Source of the DNA: Pieris napi
Taxonomy: Eukaryota; Arthropoda; Insecta; Lepidoptera; Pieridae
Reading direction: 5' to 3'
Length of the DNA: 64,000 nt
Assembly (NCBI RefSeq): GCF_905475465.1
Contig: NC_062243.1
Coordinates: 8,084,267-8,148,266 of the forward strand
Part shown: one piece after another, positions 13,370 to 26,039 of the stretch
Layout of the letters: each line of letters starts with the position of its first letter
How positions within the stretch are numbered: the first letter of the stretch is position 1
Program-made: the position numbers and the translations under genes
The notes under the pieces: generated by a model
Databases searched by the model: none
The model's input: the letters and a program-made list of their open reading frames with translations, nothing else
What the model was told of the DNA's origin: nothing

Positions 13370-13885
13370 ATATGAATGAAACTACTCCAAAGCGTGGAAG
13401 AGGCAAAAGTCGGCTGGCAAGGTTATGGACATCAATATTTTGGGATGCGCATGGTATAATATTCATCTACTATCTTAAAAGGAAAAACCAACAATCAATC
13501 AACAGCGACTATTACTTAGAATTGGAGCGTTTGAAAACAGCCCCATTTGAAAGGAAGAAAGTGTTGTTTCATCAAGACAATGCACAGTGTCATAAACCAA
13601 TGAAAACGATGTCAAAATTCCATGAATTGGCTCTTGGATTGCTTCCGCCTCCATCGTACTCTCTTTCTTGCCCGCAGCGCTTTTTCTTGTTCTCAGACCT
13701 CAAGAGAATGCTCACCGGACAGAATTTTTTCCGTTGTTGAAGAGGTATTCGCAGAAACTGAAGACTATTTTGAGGCTTAAGACAAATCTTACTAGAAAAG
13801 TGGTATCAAAAAATTGTATGACCGCTATAAACGTTGTACTCGTAAGGCTACTTACTATATTGAATAATCATAGTAATAATTAAAT
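13370..13885 (+). pseudogene. mariner transposase remnant
   Basis: 5'-truncated, decayed mariner-family transposase. Recognisable pieces are FWDAHGIIFI, LNSDYY-like NSDYYLELERL, KVLFHQDNAQCHK (second catalytic Asp retained) and FFLFSDLKRML. The expected SPD motif with the third catalytic Asp is replaced (SLSCPQ). Around 13400 the conserved KSAGKVM reads in another frame, so there is a frameshift. Downstream, EEVFAETEDYFEA is followed by in-frame stops. The N-terminal DNA-binding half and the terminal inverted repeats are not visible. It cannot be active. Confidence 0.85.
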
Positions 13886-14813
13886 ATATTTTTTTTATGT
13901 TAGCCTACGAACTTTTATATATTTAAGCGATGATTTTAGAGACCTATTTGATCGTAAGGAATTTTAAATGAAGTTTGTCGATCTTAATTTTAATACTCAA
14001 AAATCTTATAATAATAGTATTATGGGCATTCTCTAGTTAGTAATAAGATGTAAAATAGCAAAGCATATTCTGTCAATTTTTTTGGTCCAAATGTCGCCAC
14101 GCGCTAGAAACTATATTGACCTGAATTGAATCCAATTAAAGTAAAAATTCAAGTCAAGGACGGAATGTTAGCGAAACGTGATTCAAGGTTAAAACAGAAA
14201 AGGACAAGATTTAAAAGATGTTGTATTGCCAAACTAATTCCACTTCAAGGATCCTTTGAAGAGCGTCTTCTTCTTCATCGTCTTCATTACTAAAGCCCTA
14301 TGTGGAGTTGTTTCATCCACACTGCTCTATCTTCCGCTCGTCTCCGGGCATTAGCGATATTGGGAATTGTCTTGACGTAACGCTCTGTAAGAGCGTACAC
14401 ATTCTTACTAAAAATATTTTATTCGATATCCAACTATATGATAGGTATATCGTCCTATAAGTAAACGATTGATTACTGCATAGGGTATTAAAAAAGCTTC
14501 GCTTTTGATTGGATCTTGTGTGACCTTTTCTAAATCCTTATAAAATGGATTAATCAACTATCAATAACAACACTGCAAAAGGAACATAGCTTATATACAA
14601 AACAATACAAAAATACAACAGGAATGATAATGTTAATGAACGACTATGTACGGTTGAAAGATAATAACTTAGGTTTATCTGGAAGGTAGATAATCTTAGG
14701 TTTTTGGAAAACTGCCAAGGACAAATAATTATTAAAACTATGACAGTATCTTTATTAGTAGAATTTAAAATTTAACATCCATTAATATAAGATTTTAAAT
14801 AGTGTAAGCAAGT
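13886..14813. other. Intergenic, no gene recognised
   Basis: Spacer between the mariner remnant and the last exon of OR B. AT-rich; nothing I can support as a feature. Confidence 0.4.
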
Positions 14814-17800
14814 TTAATTGTACATAGTTCTGAGAAGAGCGAAATATGACCAGGAGCGGCTTAGAATCTGAAATTAAAAAAGACATAAAATTTCACTACA
14901 TGTTAAAACATACATGACGTAAAACAAAAGACGAAATAATGGCGCACGTTGTTCAATTGTTTTTGGTCAACATCATCTAGATTCTAGACCAATCACAGAC
15001 ATGCGATAAAATTCGTTAGACCTATCACAATCAAACGAAACAGAATAATTTCGTCATTTTACTCGATGTAACTATGCGTTTGATTAAAAATCGTCCAAAT
15101 AAGTGAAACATGAGAATTAAATACTAACTTGTCCCGGCTTCTTGTAGTTTTATGGCTTATAAACATACAAAATTAAAGATATAAAACAAATTAACTATAA
15201 TATTATTTGATTTGTATACCGTTGTAAAAGCTCTCAGATTAAGAGTTGCAAATTTGGCTGCCGTCAGCGTACATGGTTTTTGGGACCTGAAAAAAGAACC
15301 ATAGCACGTTTGCTTTTGAATAGTATAAATATAACATATCATGAGAAGACAATTATATGCAAATTACGTGTTTATACTGACAACTATTGTTATTAGTCGA
15401 AGTTGCAGATAAAAAAAGGTACATAATTTTATAATGGAAACCCAAATCTGGAACTGCCCGTTAAGAGCTTTAATATTGATTGATAACTATGTTATTTGTT
15501 AGTTATATAGCCTTGACATAAAGTTTAAAAATTGAAACAGTACTGATTTATTTCAGTAATTCTAGTTTAGCTTTTAGTATAAATACACAGCCAAGAAACA
15601 TTACACATCCAAGAACTCTACAATTATCTGTGTGATCAGTTCTGTCACCAAACATCTTAATGGTAAACCCAAATCTGGAACTGCCCGTTAAGAGCTTTAA
15701 TATTGATTGATAACTATGTTATTTGTTAGTTATATAGCCTTGACATAAAGTTTAAAAATTGAAACAGTACTGATTTATTTCAGTAATTCTAGTTTAGCTT
15801 TTAGTATAAATACACAGCCAAGAAACATTACACATCCAAGAACTCTACAATTATCTGTGTGATCAGTTCTGTCACCAAACATCTTAATGGTAAACCCAAA
15901 TCTGGAACTGCCCGTTAAGAGCTTTAATATTGATTGATAACTATGTTATTTGTTAGTTATATAGCCTTGACATAAAGTTTAAAAATTGAAACAGTACTGA
16001 TTTATTTCAGTAATTCTAGTTTAGCTTTTAGTATAAATACACAGCCAAGAAACATTACACATCCAAGAACTCTACAATTATCTGTGTGATCAGTTCTGTC
16101 ACCAAACATCTTAATGGTAAACCCAAATCTGGAACTGCCCGTTAAGAGCTTTAATATTGATTGATAACTATGTTATTTGTTAGTTATATAGCCTTGACAT
16201 AAAGTTTAAAAATTGAAACAGTACTGATTTATTTCAGTAATTCTAGTTTAGCTTTTAGTATAAATACACAGCCAAGAAACATTACACATCCAAGAACTCT
16301 ACAATTATCTGTGTGATCAGTTCTGTCACCAAACATCTTAATGATAAAATGATAAAGTTACTAATACCTTAAAAGTACTATGTATAGACTTTTCTTAATT
16401 TTCACTTCAGCGTCGTACCATTTACTGTTGAAAATCGCTTCACTGACTTGTGAACTCTGAAAATACAATTAACTACGTACGTATCATAATAGTATACGGT
16501 TCATCCCTTATTTAGGGTCTACTGGGTTGGTTTTACGCTTTGATGTTTTTTTTTTCGTCGGGAAATGCGTTACGCATACCCTCCCGCGGCAAGGTTGACC
16601 TGGTGGAGAAGGGTTATGTGGGACTCGCTGTGCATATACCCACTAAAACCCCACGGCGCCACCAGCACTCGCCCGGGGCACGACACGGTAACAGCGTAGC
16701 CTTAGGCTTTGATGTAGTTGATCCATTATCAACTATAGTTTTCAAATCCCTGAGATACGTTGATGAATCGGTTTCGTTAATGTTCTACATACTGTACGAA
16801 GTCTAGTTTATTGTATCAACGTATTTACGAATAAAATTGTGTTATGGTTGGAGTAATTAAAATACTTTATTAATAAAAAATATTACCGATATCACCACCA
16901 TGTCCCCAAAGTAGCAGATCATAAATATCTGATACATGCACATTACAAGGAAATTCACATACGCGAACACTTGACCAAACTGTTTACTGAACTGTAATAA
17001 AAAATATTATTATTTATTAATTTATATCTGTACACCTTTTTCAACGGTCCTAACATAATTGTCTCTCTTCATCCATTTTCATGGCATTCACCATGCATGC
17101 CCATCAGTTTTGGGTACTATTAATTGTCTCTTCTCTAGTTATGGATTTGGTCGAGGTAAGTACGAAAAGGCTTACCCAACCCGACTTAACCATCCACGGT
17201 TGCCTTGTATTACCTACTTGTTAACCGTTTCTCATTCTTCCATTGGCCAAAATACCTAAGCATTCCTTTTCTTATCCTAGTCCTCTTTTAACCCGTACTG
17301 CAAATTTTATTAGTATTTTTGCACCGTTATAATAAAGTACTTATCTGTTTTCATTTATTAGTCGACGCATTATGACAGAGACTAGATTTAATAATTAAAA
17401 AAACGAAAGTTTATGCATTGTCAAACTCATCGAAGATCGACGCAAGAGAAATATTATGCTTACAACAGTTTATGTTTGATAAGTATTTATTTATATAACA
17501 GGGGAAGCCGGCTCACCTGATGTTAAGTATTGTGTATGCCCATGAACGCTTAAGTTTCCAGATAGCTTACAAGTGCGTTGCCGACCTTTTAAGAACTGGT
17601 ATGTTTTGATACGTCAAACTATTCGCATCGAAACCACAGCTATGAACCCGTAACTATGTTGTAAAACACGTGAAACAATTTTAAATAACTAAATAGGTAT
17701 CCAGTAATAAATAATATTTAGTGTGTGATAGAAGAAAATAAACTAACCACGATGTTAAATCCACCTAAACATATTAATACTGAACTTAGCATTATATTGA

Positions 17801-19137
17801 ATAGAAAAGATTTCGAATATAATTGCTCCATCATCTCAACTAATCTGAAAATATAAACTATTTATTAAACAATGGCTATTCTCACGGAGTTTGAATTTCA
17901 AAAAAAATACGACAAGATGGCGCGTTTCGTTTGCCCCACGCAACATATCGTGTTCTTGTCGTGATCTTTCCGTTAGACCAATCACAATTAAGCGAAACAC
18001 GCCATAGTTTTATGATTTACATTCTCACCCCCACGGTTAATTATAGTACACTGCGGAATATCATATTCTTAAATTTATTTATTAACAATTAGTTAGGATT
18101 ATGCATATATTTCACCATTTAAGATGAATCTAAGGTCAAACTAAAGATTAGTTGTAGAACTGGCTTTATAAGTAGAAATTATTGTAAGATGCGAACGCAA
18201 TAAGCTCCTGATGTCGTAAGATGCACGCCCGAAGTCGTTCCTCTGTGTCCTTCTTAGAATTTGTGACAACCTTCTCCAAGCGACTGCACAATAATTCGAA
18301 GTGCATTCTCAGGTAGATGCAACACGCATGGAAAAATGTATCAGCTCCAAAAAGGTTCAAAACGACTATAAATGCTAAAACAAAATTTAGGTATGAAAAA
18401 TATTTTTTTTTGCAAGTAAGTATAATTTTCTTTAAAGGATCTTTTCAAAACTAAAAAGGCTATAAAAGGAAAATATTTTACGATTATAACCATACCATCT
18501 TGAGTCAAAAATTATTAGTATTTAATTAGTTTAAAAATTACTCACTGGACCAAATATGATGCAAATATACAAACGGCCATTTCGTCATTGTAAATGGATC
18601 AAAGAAGTACTTGACCAAAAACGGTAGTTTCAGTTCTATTTCTCCTGTTTTCTGATAATCTATGGCCATCAATAACAGAGGTAGCAAACAAAAAGCAATA
18701 ACAACAGATGAATTGGCTATCACCATAAAAATAATAAGATTATAAAACAGCTTAACAGCACGTGCTGTTATTTCTTTCTCTTCTTTCTCAATCTCATTTT
18801 CTTTAAACTCTGATGTTGGATGAATCTCTCGTAGTTTGTCAAAAATATTAGCTAGAAGCTTGTTATTAAGATACAATGGAACACATCTAAAGGTGGCCAA
18901 AAAACAAATGACAGTGCACGGCACAATCACTGACAGCTCTTCAAAGCTCTTACCAGCTCTTACTCCTTCGATCACCCAATAAAATTCACCAAATACATCG
19001 ATAAATAGCCATAGGAAATTAAAAATAAAGAGAAAATTTAAGGGAATAGACCTTTTTATTGACAGATTAATACCTGATAGGAAAAATGATATTTTAGTTA
19101 ATTTTAATGAATTTTCAAACTCGTGTAACTCGGCCAT
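14814..19137 (-). CDS. Odorant receptor B (7tm_6), seven exons
   Basis: Second odorant receptor of the tandem group, a membrane channel subunit expected to pair with Orco. Exons: 19137-18546, 18374-18197, 17844-17748, 16991-16887, 16456-16368, 15286-15220, 14867-14814 (stop TAA). Phases are 1,2,0,0,2,0 as in its neighbours, giving 393 residues. Marks: WPFVYLHHIWS closing exon 1, LRMHFELLCSRLEK and RHQELIA in exon 2, LSSVLICLGGFN in exon 3, MYQIFMICYFGD in exon 4, FNSKWYDAE in exon 5, RSQKPCTLTAAKF in exon 6 and SWSYFALLRTMYN at the C-terminus. One oddity: the only donor that keeps frame after exon 2 is GTTCGC, a poor splice site. Intron 5 carries four identical 227 bp tandem repeats, and intron 3 a LINE tail. 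Closer to OR C than to OR A. Confidence 0.88.
15438..16345. repeat. Tandem repeat, 4 x 227 bp, in OR B intron 5
   Basis: Four consecutive units of 227 bp starting at 15438, 15665, 15892 and 16119. As far as I can read them they are identical; only the last bases of the fourth differ. Each unit has a TATAAATA on + (15578, 15805, 16032, 16259), a polypyrimidine-AG stretch and ATCAGT about 57 bases after the TATA. Perfect identity implies recent expansion by unequal exchange or slippage. Confidence 0.95.
16540..16710 (+). repeat. GC-rich unclassified repeat in OR B intron 4
   Basis: Sharp GC-rich island (CCCTCCCGCGGCAAGGTTGA; CGGCGCCACCAGCACTCGCC) inside an AT-rich intron. It resembles dispersed GC-rich lepidopteran transposon fragments, as at 54310. 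No intact domain is visible. Confidence 0.35.
17500..17605 (-). mobile_element. LINE 3' end fragment
   Basis: Diverged copy of the CR1-like 3' tail (GGCTCACCTGATGTTAAGTA; AGTGCGTTGCCGACCTTTTA), in OR B intron 3. Confidence 0.6.
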
Positions 19138-19743
19138 TTTAGGAGATTTTTAGCAAAATAGTTTTCGTCCAATAAAACCTTCGTCTTAGCCAAATGTTTT
19201 GGTCGAACAGTAGCGAGTTAACTCACGGAGAAGTTAGAACAACATTCTATTTACATTGGCTAATTACTGGCTTGAAACCATCAAAGGAATATTTAAGATG
19301 TTTAAAATTCTCTTTTGTCACATAAAAAAACTGACTGTTGAGACCTTAATTAGAAGGGTTAGTAAAGATATATTAATTGTACATTGTAGTTTGACATACA
19401 CGGTTATTAATGATTGACAAGTAAAAGTTAATTCAGTATTTTTATAACTATCTAAAGTCACTCATCAGGAATACTTACTTAGTTGTGTTATTTAATCTGA
19501 TGTTAAAGATAATTGAACATTAGATATATGTAATAAAAAATCCGAACTCTGTTCATTAATAAGTGACTTAGTAAAAGAATTAATGAAAGTCTACTTTTAG
19601 CCTTATTCTATTTGCAAAAAACTATGATATCTTTGTAAAAGCTAAAGTTAACTGATGTAAAAATTAAAATCAAAGAAGTCGTGATACCAAAACAAAGTTC
19701 TAGATTTTAAATAAAATACCAGTTTGCGTAAATAAGTACTTTA

Positions 19744-22700
19744 TTAACGGTACATTGTTCTTAATAAAGCGAAATAGGACCAGGAACGGCTCAGAATCTG
19801 AAACACAAAAAAACATGTTATCTTTACAAAACCCTGCCAACGTTGGTCACGTTGTTACATTGGTACATTAAGAATAATAAAATATAAGATTTAGTGTGAT
19901 AAACACTAATTATTACTAAGAGAAAGAAACATCGATTCATAAATTATGAAAACTAAAGGAGAATTGATTTCAAACTGTTAGGGGAGCTATATCCAGACCT
20001 CGATTATCAGAATGATCAATCTGTATATCGGTCAATTTAGACTAAAAGTCCTTCTGAAAGGAGGGACAAATGGGATAGTGGGATGCCTGAGGTACACGAA
20101 ATAACATTTAGTTAAAAGGTTAGGGCAATCCTGTAAGTTTTTTAAAACATTTTCATTATTATACAGTGGTGCTTATTAATATATATACAAATTTGTGACA
20201 AGATTTCAGAAAATAATCAACAATACTGGTTTGAAATAAAAATTTAACATTGAATTTTCTTCACATTATAATTTTTTGGGGAAAGTTAATGAGACTTTAA
20301 AGCGAACGTTTAATTGTGATTAACAGTGTCCAGTCCAGTTTGACTTTGAAGTCTGAACTCTAAATCATACCCAAAGCACAGCGGTTAACAAAAGATAGAA
20401 TAGCTGCACGTGTTACGGTTATTGTTACGCCGTATTGAATCCAGGACGTCGTGTACGGCATAAGCCATAAAGGCGACTTAATCAACATGTTGCCTTGGCT
20501 TGGACCGCCTTTAGAATCTTACCTTAGTAAACGCTGTAAGGTTGAGGGTCGCAAATTTTGACGCCGAGAGAACGCAAGGCTTTCGAGACCTGAGAAGATA
20601 ATACCTACTTATAAAAGTATTCATTAAAAAGGTTCAAATACATCTAGAAAGAAAGTCGTCGAAATAGAGGACACCGTGAGCCATTTCTGCCAAAACCCTC
20701 CATCTTTTAGTCGATACCAACTCTGGGGAAACAAATACAGATAATACAACTTTTTTACTGCTGTGATACTTTTTGACATTCAACACCTTTTGTCTTCAGT
20801 CACCGTGACCACACACCCTGTAAAGCACGCGAAACGTCGGTTAAATTTAAAATTATGAAAAATAATTGTAAATACATAACTTCAATCCGGTAAAAAATTG
20901 TTTTATTATCAAGTTGTCTAAATTTGAATCTATAAAGTTTACTACGGATACCCGCAAATGTCCTTTGCAAAAACCTTCGTAAATAAATTGTTATTCTACG
21001 TGACATTGCACCATATAAAGTATTTGTATTTCTCGTATATATTACAGCATTTTGTAATACAAGCAGCCTTGACCACATTGAGTAAAGCTCAGTCAACCAA
21101 ATACTTTATTTTAAATATAAGGTTTGTTCATTTCTTGCTACCCCTTAATCACCACATTTACTTGAAGGCGAGAAGACTTCTACGAGCTAGCTTGGTAAAT
21201 AGCCCCTGTCCTCTGTTCTACCTGCATCATTTACATTACCGCCTGTCTCCTGGTTCAAGCATTCCCTAACTCACTATAAATAAGTTATGGCTAAAAGTAT
21301 ATGAGAACCTAGTTGGATACGCGTTTTCGTAAGGTGACACGACAAGTATCGGTTAGGTCTCCAGTTGGGGCGCAAATTATATTCATTTATTAATCCTTCG
21401 CTTCTGGAGCTTCGTGCATGAAACAAATCACACGCCTGATACAGATAAATTATGGCATAATCATAATTGTACTACAGTCAAGATCGTAAAATCACCATAG
21501 ATCTCCACTTGCTTCGATCCTGAGTCAGGATAGCGTAGCGTAGGTTTGTCAGGAATCCCGATACCTGATCCTTCACTTTCATAATATTCACCACACGTTT
21601 TTTAGTTACGGCCTTTGATCGGTCGATTTTCAAGAACATTCAAAATCCACTCACTATCCACATATCCTATACATATCCTAGATAGTCTGTTCCCATTAAT
21701 TATTTGTATATTCTATGTTACCGAACCACCTTAAAGTGCCCTTTCGTATCTTCTATTCCACATGGAATTTAATTGCCTAGAATAATGCGGGCTCACCTGA
21801 CATTAGAGAGATTTGTGATTTATTATGACTATAACTTAAAATAATAAAACGCCCCACTTTTGACCAAACCTTCCCTCCAACCAGTTGTTTTTCATCTTCC
21901 TATATCTTGTACTGTCAGCCTTTTTCCCTTTTTCCAATTTTTGGATACCAAGTCATGATAGTTTTACTCAACTTCTCAGTTCCTCGCATGTTGTGACCCG
22001 TCCATCTCCACTTGTCCTTTCGAATACTCTTTGTAACGTCCTCTATCCTTGTCTTTTTCCTAATGTTAGTATTTCTAACCCCTTTTGGTTATATTGAGTG
22101 AACTTCTCTCCATTGGTTCTTGAAAAATATCTAATTTTGATTTGACGATCTCTGTCCTCTATGGGGTACATGACTCGGCGTTCGACAAGTAAGTCTTTAT
22201 GAACTTTTGTATATACGTTGAAAGCCCGTGATACTCGAGTCCGTTCCGGAAGCTGTCCCGGGGAGTTGAAGGCATTCGTAATATCAAGGGTCAATCGTCG
22301 ACCTGTACCTTGGAAAGCCGAACTGAGTCTATGCCCGAATCTCCACGAGGTTCCAGATGATTGTGCATCACTATATTGATGCTACGCTTAATTCATCTTC
22401 ATACATTTCGTTATTTTACAAATTTTAATTCAGTTTTTACCTGTCTGTCACACCTGCATAAAAAATACATTATACAGTTTCCCTGACCAGTGAACTGTTC
22501 AATATTGTAAATGTATACAAACCGCATAATTATAATAAATAAACTCCTTTTAAATGCTGGTTTGGCCTCGTACCACTTGTTTTTATAAATCGCATCACCA
22601 ATTTTTGTGCTCTGAAAAAGTTTAAAGAATTGTCAAACAATTTATTCTGTATAGGTGGGAACTGACCAACGTTACGAGGTGTAATGTAACATGTAATGTA

Positions 22701-25399
22701 ATGTTACACAGCGAGCATTCGTGCAGTCAGTACGTAGTGTTACGTCGTGTTTCCCCGCAACACGACGTACTGACTGCACGAATGCTCGCTGTGTAACATT
22801 ACATTACATGTTACATTACACCTCGTAACGTTGGTCAGTTCCCACCTTATGACGTTTGACATGATTAACAGTGTAACAACACAAGATTCTGACTTGAGAT
22901 ACTACTTAGAATACGAGCTTTCTTCTTCAGGTGCCACTTTATTACTAAAGGTTGGCTTAACAATTTGAATTGCCGGGTATCTTGCGCTAGTCTAAGAAGC
23001 TTCTCGGCTGATGCGATGCCGGTCCACTCCCGTACGTTTCGCAACCATGACTTCTTCCTTCTACCAGACTGACGTCTTCTACGAGAGACGGGCTGGTAGA
23101 AGGAAGAATAAGCCTAAATGTTGGTCATAAAAATAAAAGATTAAATCTAGACTTACCGAAACGCTTATCATGTCACCGAAGAAACATAACATGAAAATTT
23201 GATACAAACTCATTAATAGAAAACTTAAGAATGCGAATGATATACCCGGATCAGTGATAAGCTGAAAAAAAAATATTTTAAAATATTATGAATATTCGTC
23301 TCCTGTAAAAATAAAGAAACACATTTACCGTTATGTTAAATCCACAGAAACATATTGTAAACGAACTAATTATTATATTAAATAGCATAGATGTTGAATA
23401 TATATTTTGTACTTCGTTGACTAATCTGAAATGTTTAATAAGGATAAATAATATTCATTTATATTAAAAAAATCGCAATGTCACGGTTCATTCTTCACAG
23501 ATAGCTATCGTGGGCTTTGTTTATCTAAAAGCCTGGAAGTCTATTTATTTTGTAATCAACAGATTTAATTACTCTGTAACTTCCAATAACACAATAACAA
23601 CAATCCCACTCCAATAATGAGGTTTAGTATCGCTCGATTCCATGGTCATCAGTTGTACTTTACTTACAACAACAGGATCGGTAACTGTATTGGAAGTTAC
23701 AGAGTAAGGCCCCTGATCAGACTAATTAATAATAATAATCCACTAGAGGTACCCTTAATGGGTATTGGCTTCAGATTTCTGCAACTGTTTCATAGACATT
23801 TGTTTACAGCGTTATTTGCTCTGGTATTGAACGCACAAACCTGGGGTTAATTTAACTAAAATCATTATTTATCTAAAGCTTTTAATTAGATCTATAAAAC
23901 TCACTCGATTAGCTCTTGGTGTCTCAATACTAATTCTCGTAGTTCCTCATTGCTATCTGTTAATCTTTCGAAATCGTTGGATAATATTTCAAAATGCATT
24001 CGTAAATACAAACAAAATGCGTACAAAAGTGCATCTGCACCGAAAATATTCACGTACACGATTACCGCTGAAAAGTTATATTACGTATTGATTTTTTTTT
24101 CATAGATAGGATGATGGTATATCAATTACGCGATCAGGCAGATCTGTGGCCGAGCTGAACAGCAGGGGAGTGTCACATCTCTCCTCTCGAAAAAAGGGAC
24201 TTTATTTACTAAAACTAGATCTGGCGGGCTCGTTTTTACAATTGGTAAATAATAAATATTGTTTTTTTAAACACCGCATTATCTTGTTACGTCGTACGTC
24301 GTACATCATAATAAGAATAATACATCACATACACAAGTAATCTTTAATTCCTATATGTCTTCCTGTTACAGGACCTCAATGTCAAAATAAATCGTAAATA
24401 TTAATTTATTTATTTACAGAAGTTACAGCGTTACTAAAAAGTTGTTACACTTTTTAAATATAAAATTTAAAAAAATTGAAGTTCTAGGGGTATTTAGAAC
24501 TAAACTGAATTAAACGGTCAATCAACTCAATTTATTAAGAAATCCAAAGATATAATTAATTAAACTTATGTAAGCAGTTGCTGGGGCCACATTTTAAAGA
24601 GGAAACGAAAATCTATAGTCATTAGGTCAAATTGTATATTAATTAAATAGAAATGGCATACATTTCTAGTTCAAGCTGTTAGAAACTGACATAGACGTGG
24701 TAAGGAATACTTATAATAATTATCAAAATGACACTGAAAACTTTAAAAGATATACTTACAGCATCCAACGTGATGTATGTACTCGCCCGGCCACCAAGGC
24801 ATAGAATATGGATCAAAAAAATATCGCACATGGTATGGCAACTTCAAATTTGTCCATCCAAATTTGTTGTAATCCATTGCCATTGATGTAAGGGGTACAA
24901 CACAGAACAGAATAACAACAAAAATAACACCTAGGCACATGCATATCACGAATTTGAATAAAACCTGTTTTGTCGAATAAATTATTCTTATTCTTTTTTG
25001 TATGTCGCTTGGTACTTTGTGATATTCAAAATATTTCTCGCCATGTACCAAAATATCAGGGTGTATTTCCCGTAACTTTTTGAGAACTGTGACAGCTGCA
25101 TGTTTGTTGATAAAAATAGAGGCAGCTTTGATAGTTCCTAAGGCACAAATTAGCGGAAAGGGCGCAATTATTGATATTTCTTCCAAACTTTTTCCTTCTT
25201 GAATTAATCCGTAGATACAGTACAATTCACCGCTCACAGCTGTATGCAGCCAGATGAAATTGACATAAAATAGGTACGAAATATTTTTAGACAAAATTTT
25301 TTCATTATTATGAAACACGTTTACACCAGCGAACCAGAGAGAGATTTTGATCAAAATTAAAGACCTATCAAACGAATCTTTACCTAATCTTTGGATCAT
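19744..25399 (-). CDS. Odorant receptor C (7tm_6), seven exons
   Basis: Third odorant receptor, with the same role as its neighbours. Exons: 25399-24760, 24067-23905, 23425-23329, 23261-23157, 22611-22523, 20589-20523, 19797-19744 (stop TAA). All introns are GT-AG with phases 1,2,0,0,2,0, giving 404 residues. Marks: LRMHFEILSNDFERL and RHQELIE in exon 2, SSFTICFCGFN in exon 3, LYQIFMLCFFGD in exon 4, IYKNKWYEA in exon 5, RKPCVLSASKFATLNL in exon 6 and SWSYFALLRTMYR at the end. Exon 1 ends YIHHVGC where OR B has YLHHIWS, so an otherwise constant Trp is missing. Exon 1 is about 15 codons longer than in B, in the loop after ILVHGEKYFEYHK. Introns 4 and 5 have absorbed LINE fragments and a fold-back. 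No stops or frameshifts. Confidence 0.9.
21840..22090 (-). mobile_element. RTE-like LINE C-terminal remnant
   Basis: Minus-strand reading gives RIEDVTKSIRKDKWRWTGHN followed by MTWYPKIGKREK, a motif set typical of the C-terminal end of RTE-type non-LTR elements (KWRWAGH ... WYPR-GKR). Stops interrupt it. It lies in OR C intron 5 in the same sense as the gene. Confidence 0.6.
22091..22294 (-). mobile_element. Reverse transcriptase fragment
   Basis: Minus-strand open stretch with TLDITNAFNS (an RT motif like LDVRNAFNS), then LLVERRVMYPIED and other RT-like pieces. It is degenerate and probably belongs with the RTE-like remnant just downstream, or to a second non-LTR element. Confidence 0.45.
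22654..22846. repeat. 193 bp fold-back (long inverted repeat)
   Basis: The left arm begins GGTGGGAACTGACCAACGTT and the right arm ends with its exact complement. Arms of about 80-90 bases pair nearly perfectly, with one small insertion in the left arm and an inner hairpin ACGTCGTGTT/AACACGACGT around TCCCCGC. It lies in OR C intron 4. No clear target duplication. Confidence 0.9.
22925..23107 (-). mobile_element. LINE C-terminal fragment
   Basis: Minus reading gives GRRKKSWLRNVREWTGIASA followed by EKLLRLAQDTRQF, the typical C-terminal end of a lepidopteran non-LTR retrotransposon. At 23052-23107 part of it forms a 16 bp hairpin (TTCTTCCTTCTACCAG and its complement). In OR C intron 4. Confidence 0.6.
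23725..23810 (-). repeat. SINE 3' fragment
   Basis: Contains CAGATTTCTGCAACTGTTTC, the reverse complement of the SINE tail found at 28600. Degenerate and in OR C intron 2. Confidence 0.4.
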
Positions 25400-26039
25400 T
25401 TTTAATAAAATGCTTAAACGGACATAAGTTTTTTTTTTAATTTTTGATTACAAAGATCAACCCAGAATATGTAAAGGGGACCTTCATAGACACTGCTATT
25501 GAGTTTCCTCCAATTATTTACTATTATAACGGCACGGAAGCTTTCGAAGTTATGTGTTTTAAAGTTTTAGGAATACTAAATATATAAAGGAGAACAAATA
25601 AATGATTTCATTACACAAAATATATCTTTATATACCATATTTAATTACTTGGTTTTAATTTTTAATTTACCGTTTAGTCAAAAATCGTACAATTATATTA
25701 ACTACTTAATTACATGACTAATTGTATGCAATTATGTTGTTTTTTAAGCAAGCTCTTGTACAGATAATCAGTTTTGGTATATACTAGTTAAGTTCTGTTG
25801 ACTGTCCTTTCATTTATTTTGACAATAGTCTAATTTAGACATTAGTAGGATCTGTGAGAAAACAAATAAAGACGTATTCACGAATCTGCGGTGTCTCTTA
25901 CTATAACTTAAACCGAAACATCATGAACACCAATACGGTTTCAGCTTCGTACTCAAAGGGCACAGTACACATTTAATTACTAGAAACTAAAGACTTCAGA
26001 GAGGAAAAAAGTAATACAATAAATACAAATACAAAAATG

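Noticed and set aside
15438..16345. CRISPR-like array
   Set aside because: The 227 bp units are contiguous with no unique spacers, and the context is an insect intron.
20958..21269. 103-codon frame on + in OR C intron 5
   Set aside because: No domain, AT-rich composition, antisense frame open as well; intronic noise.
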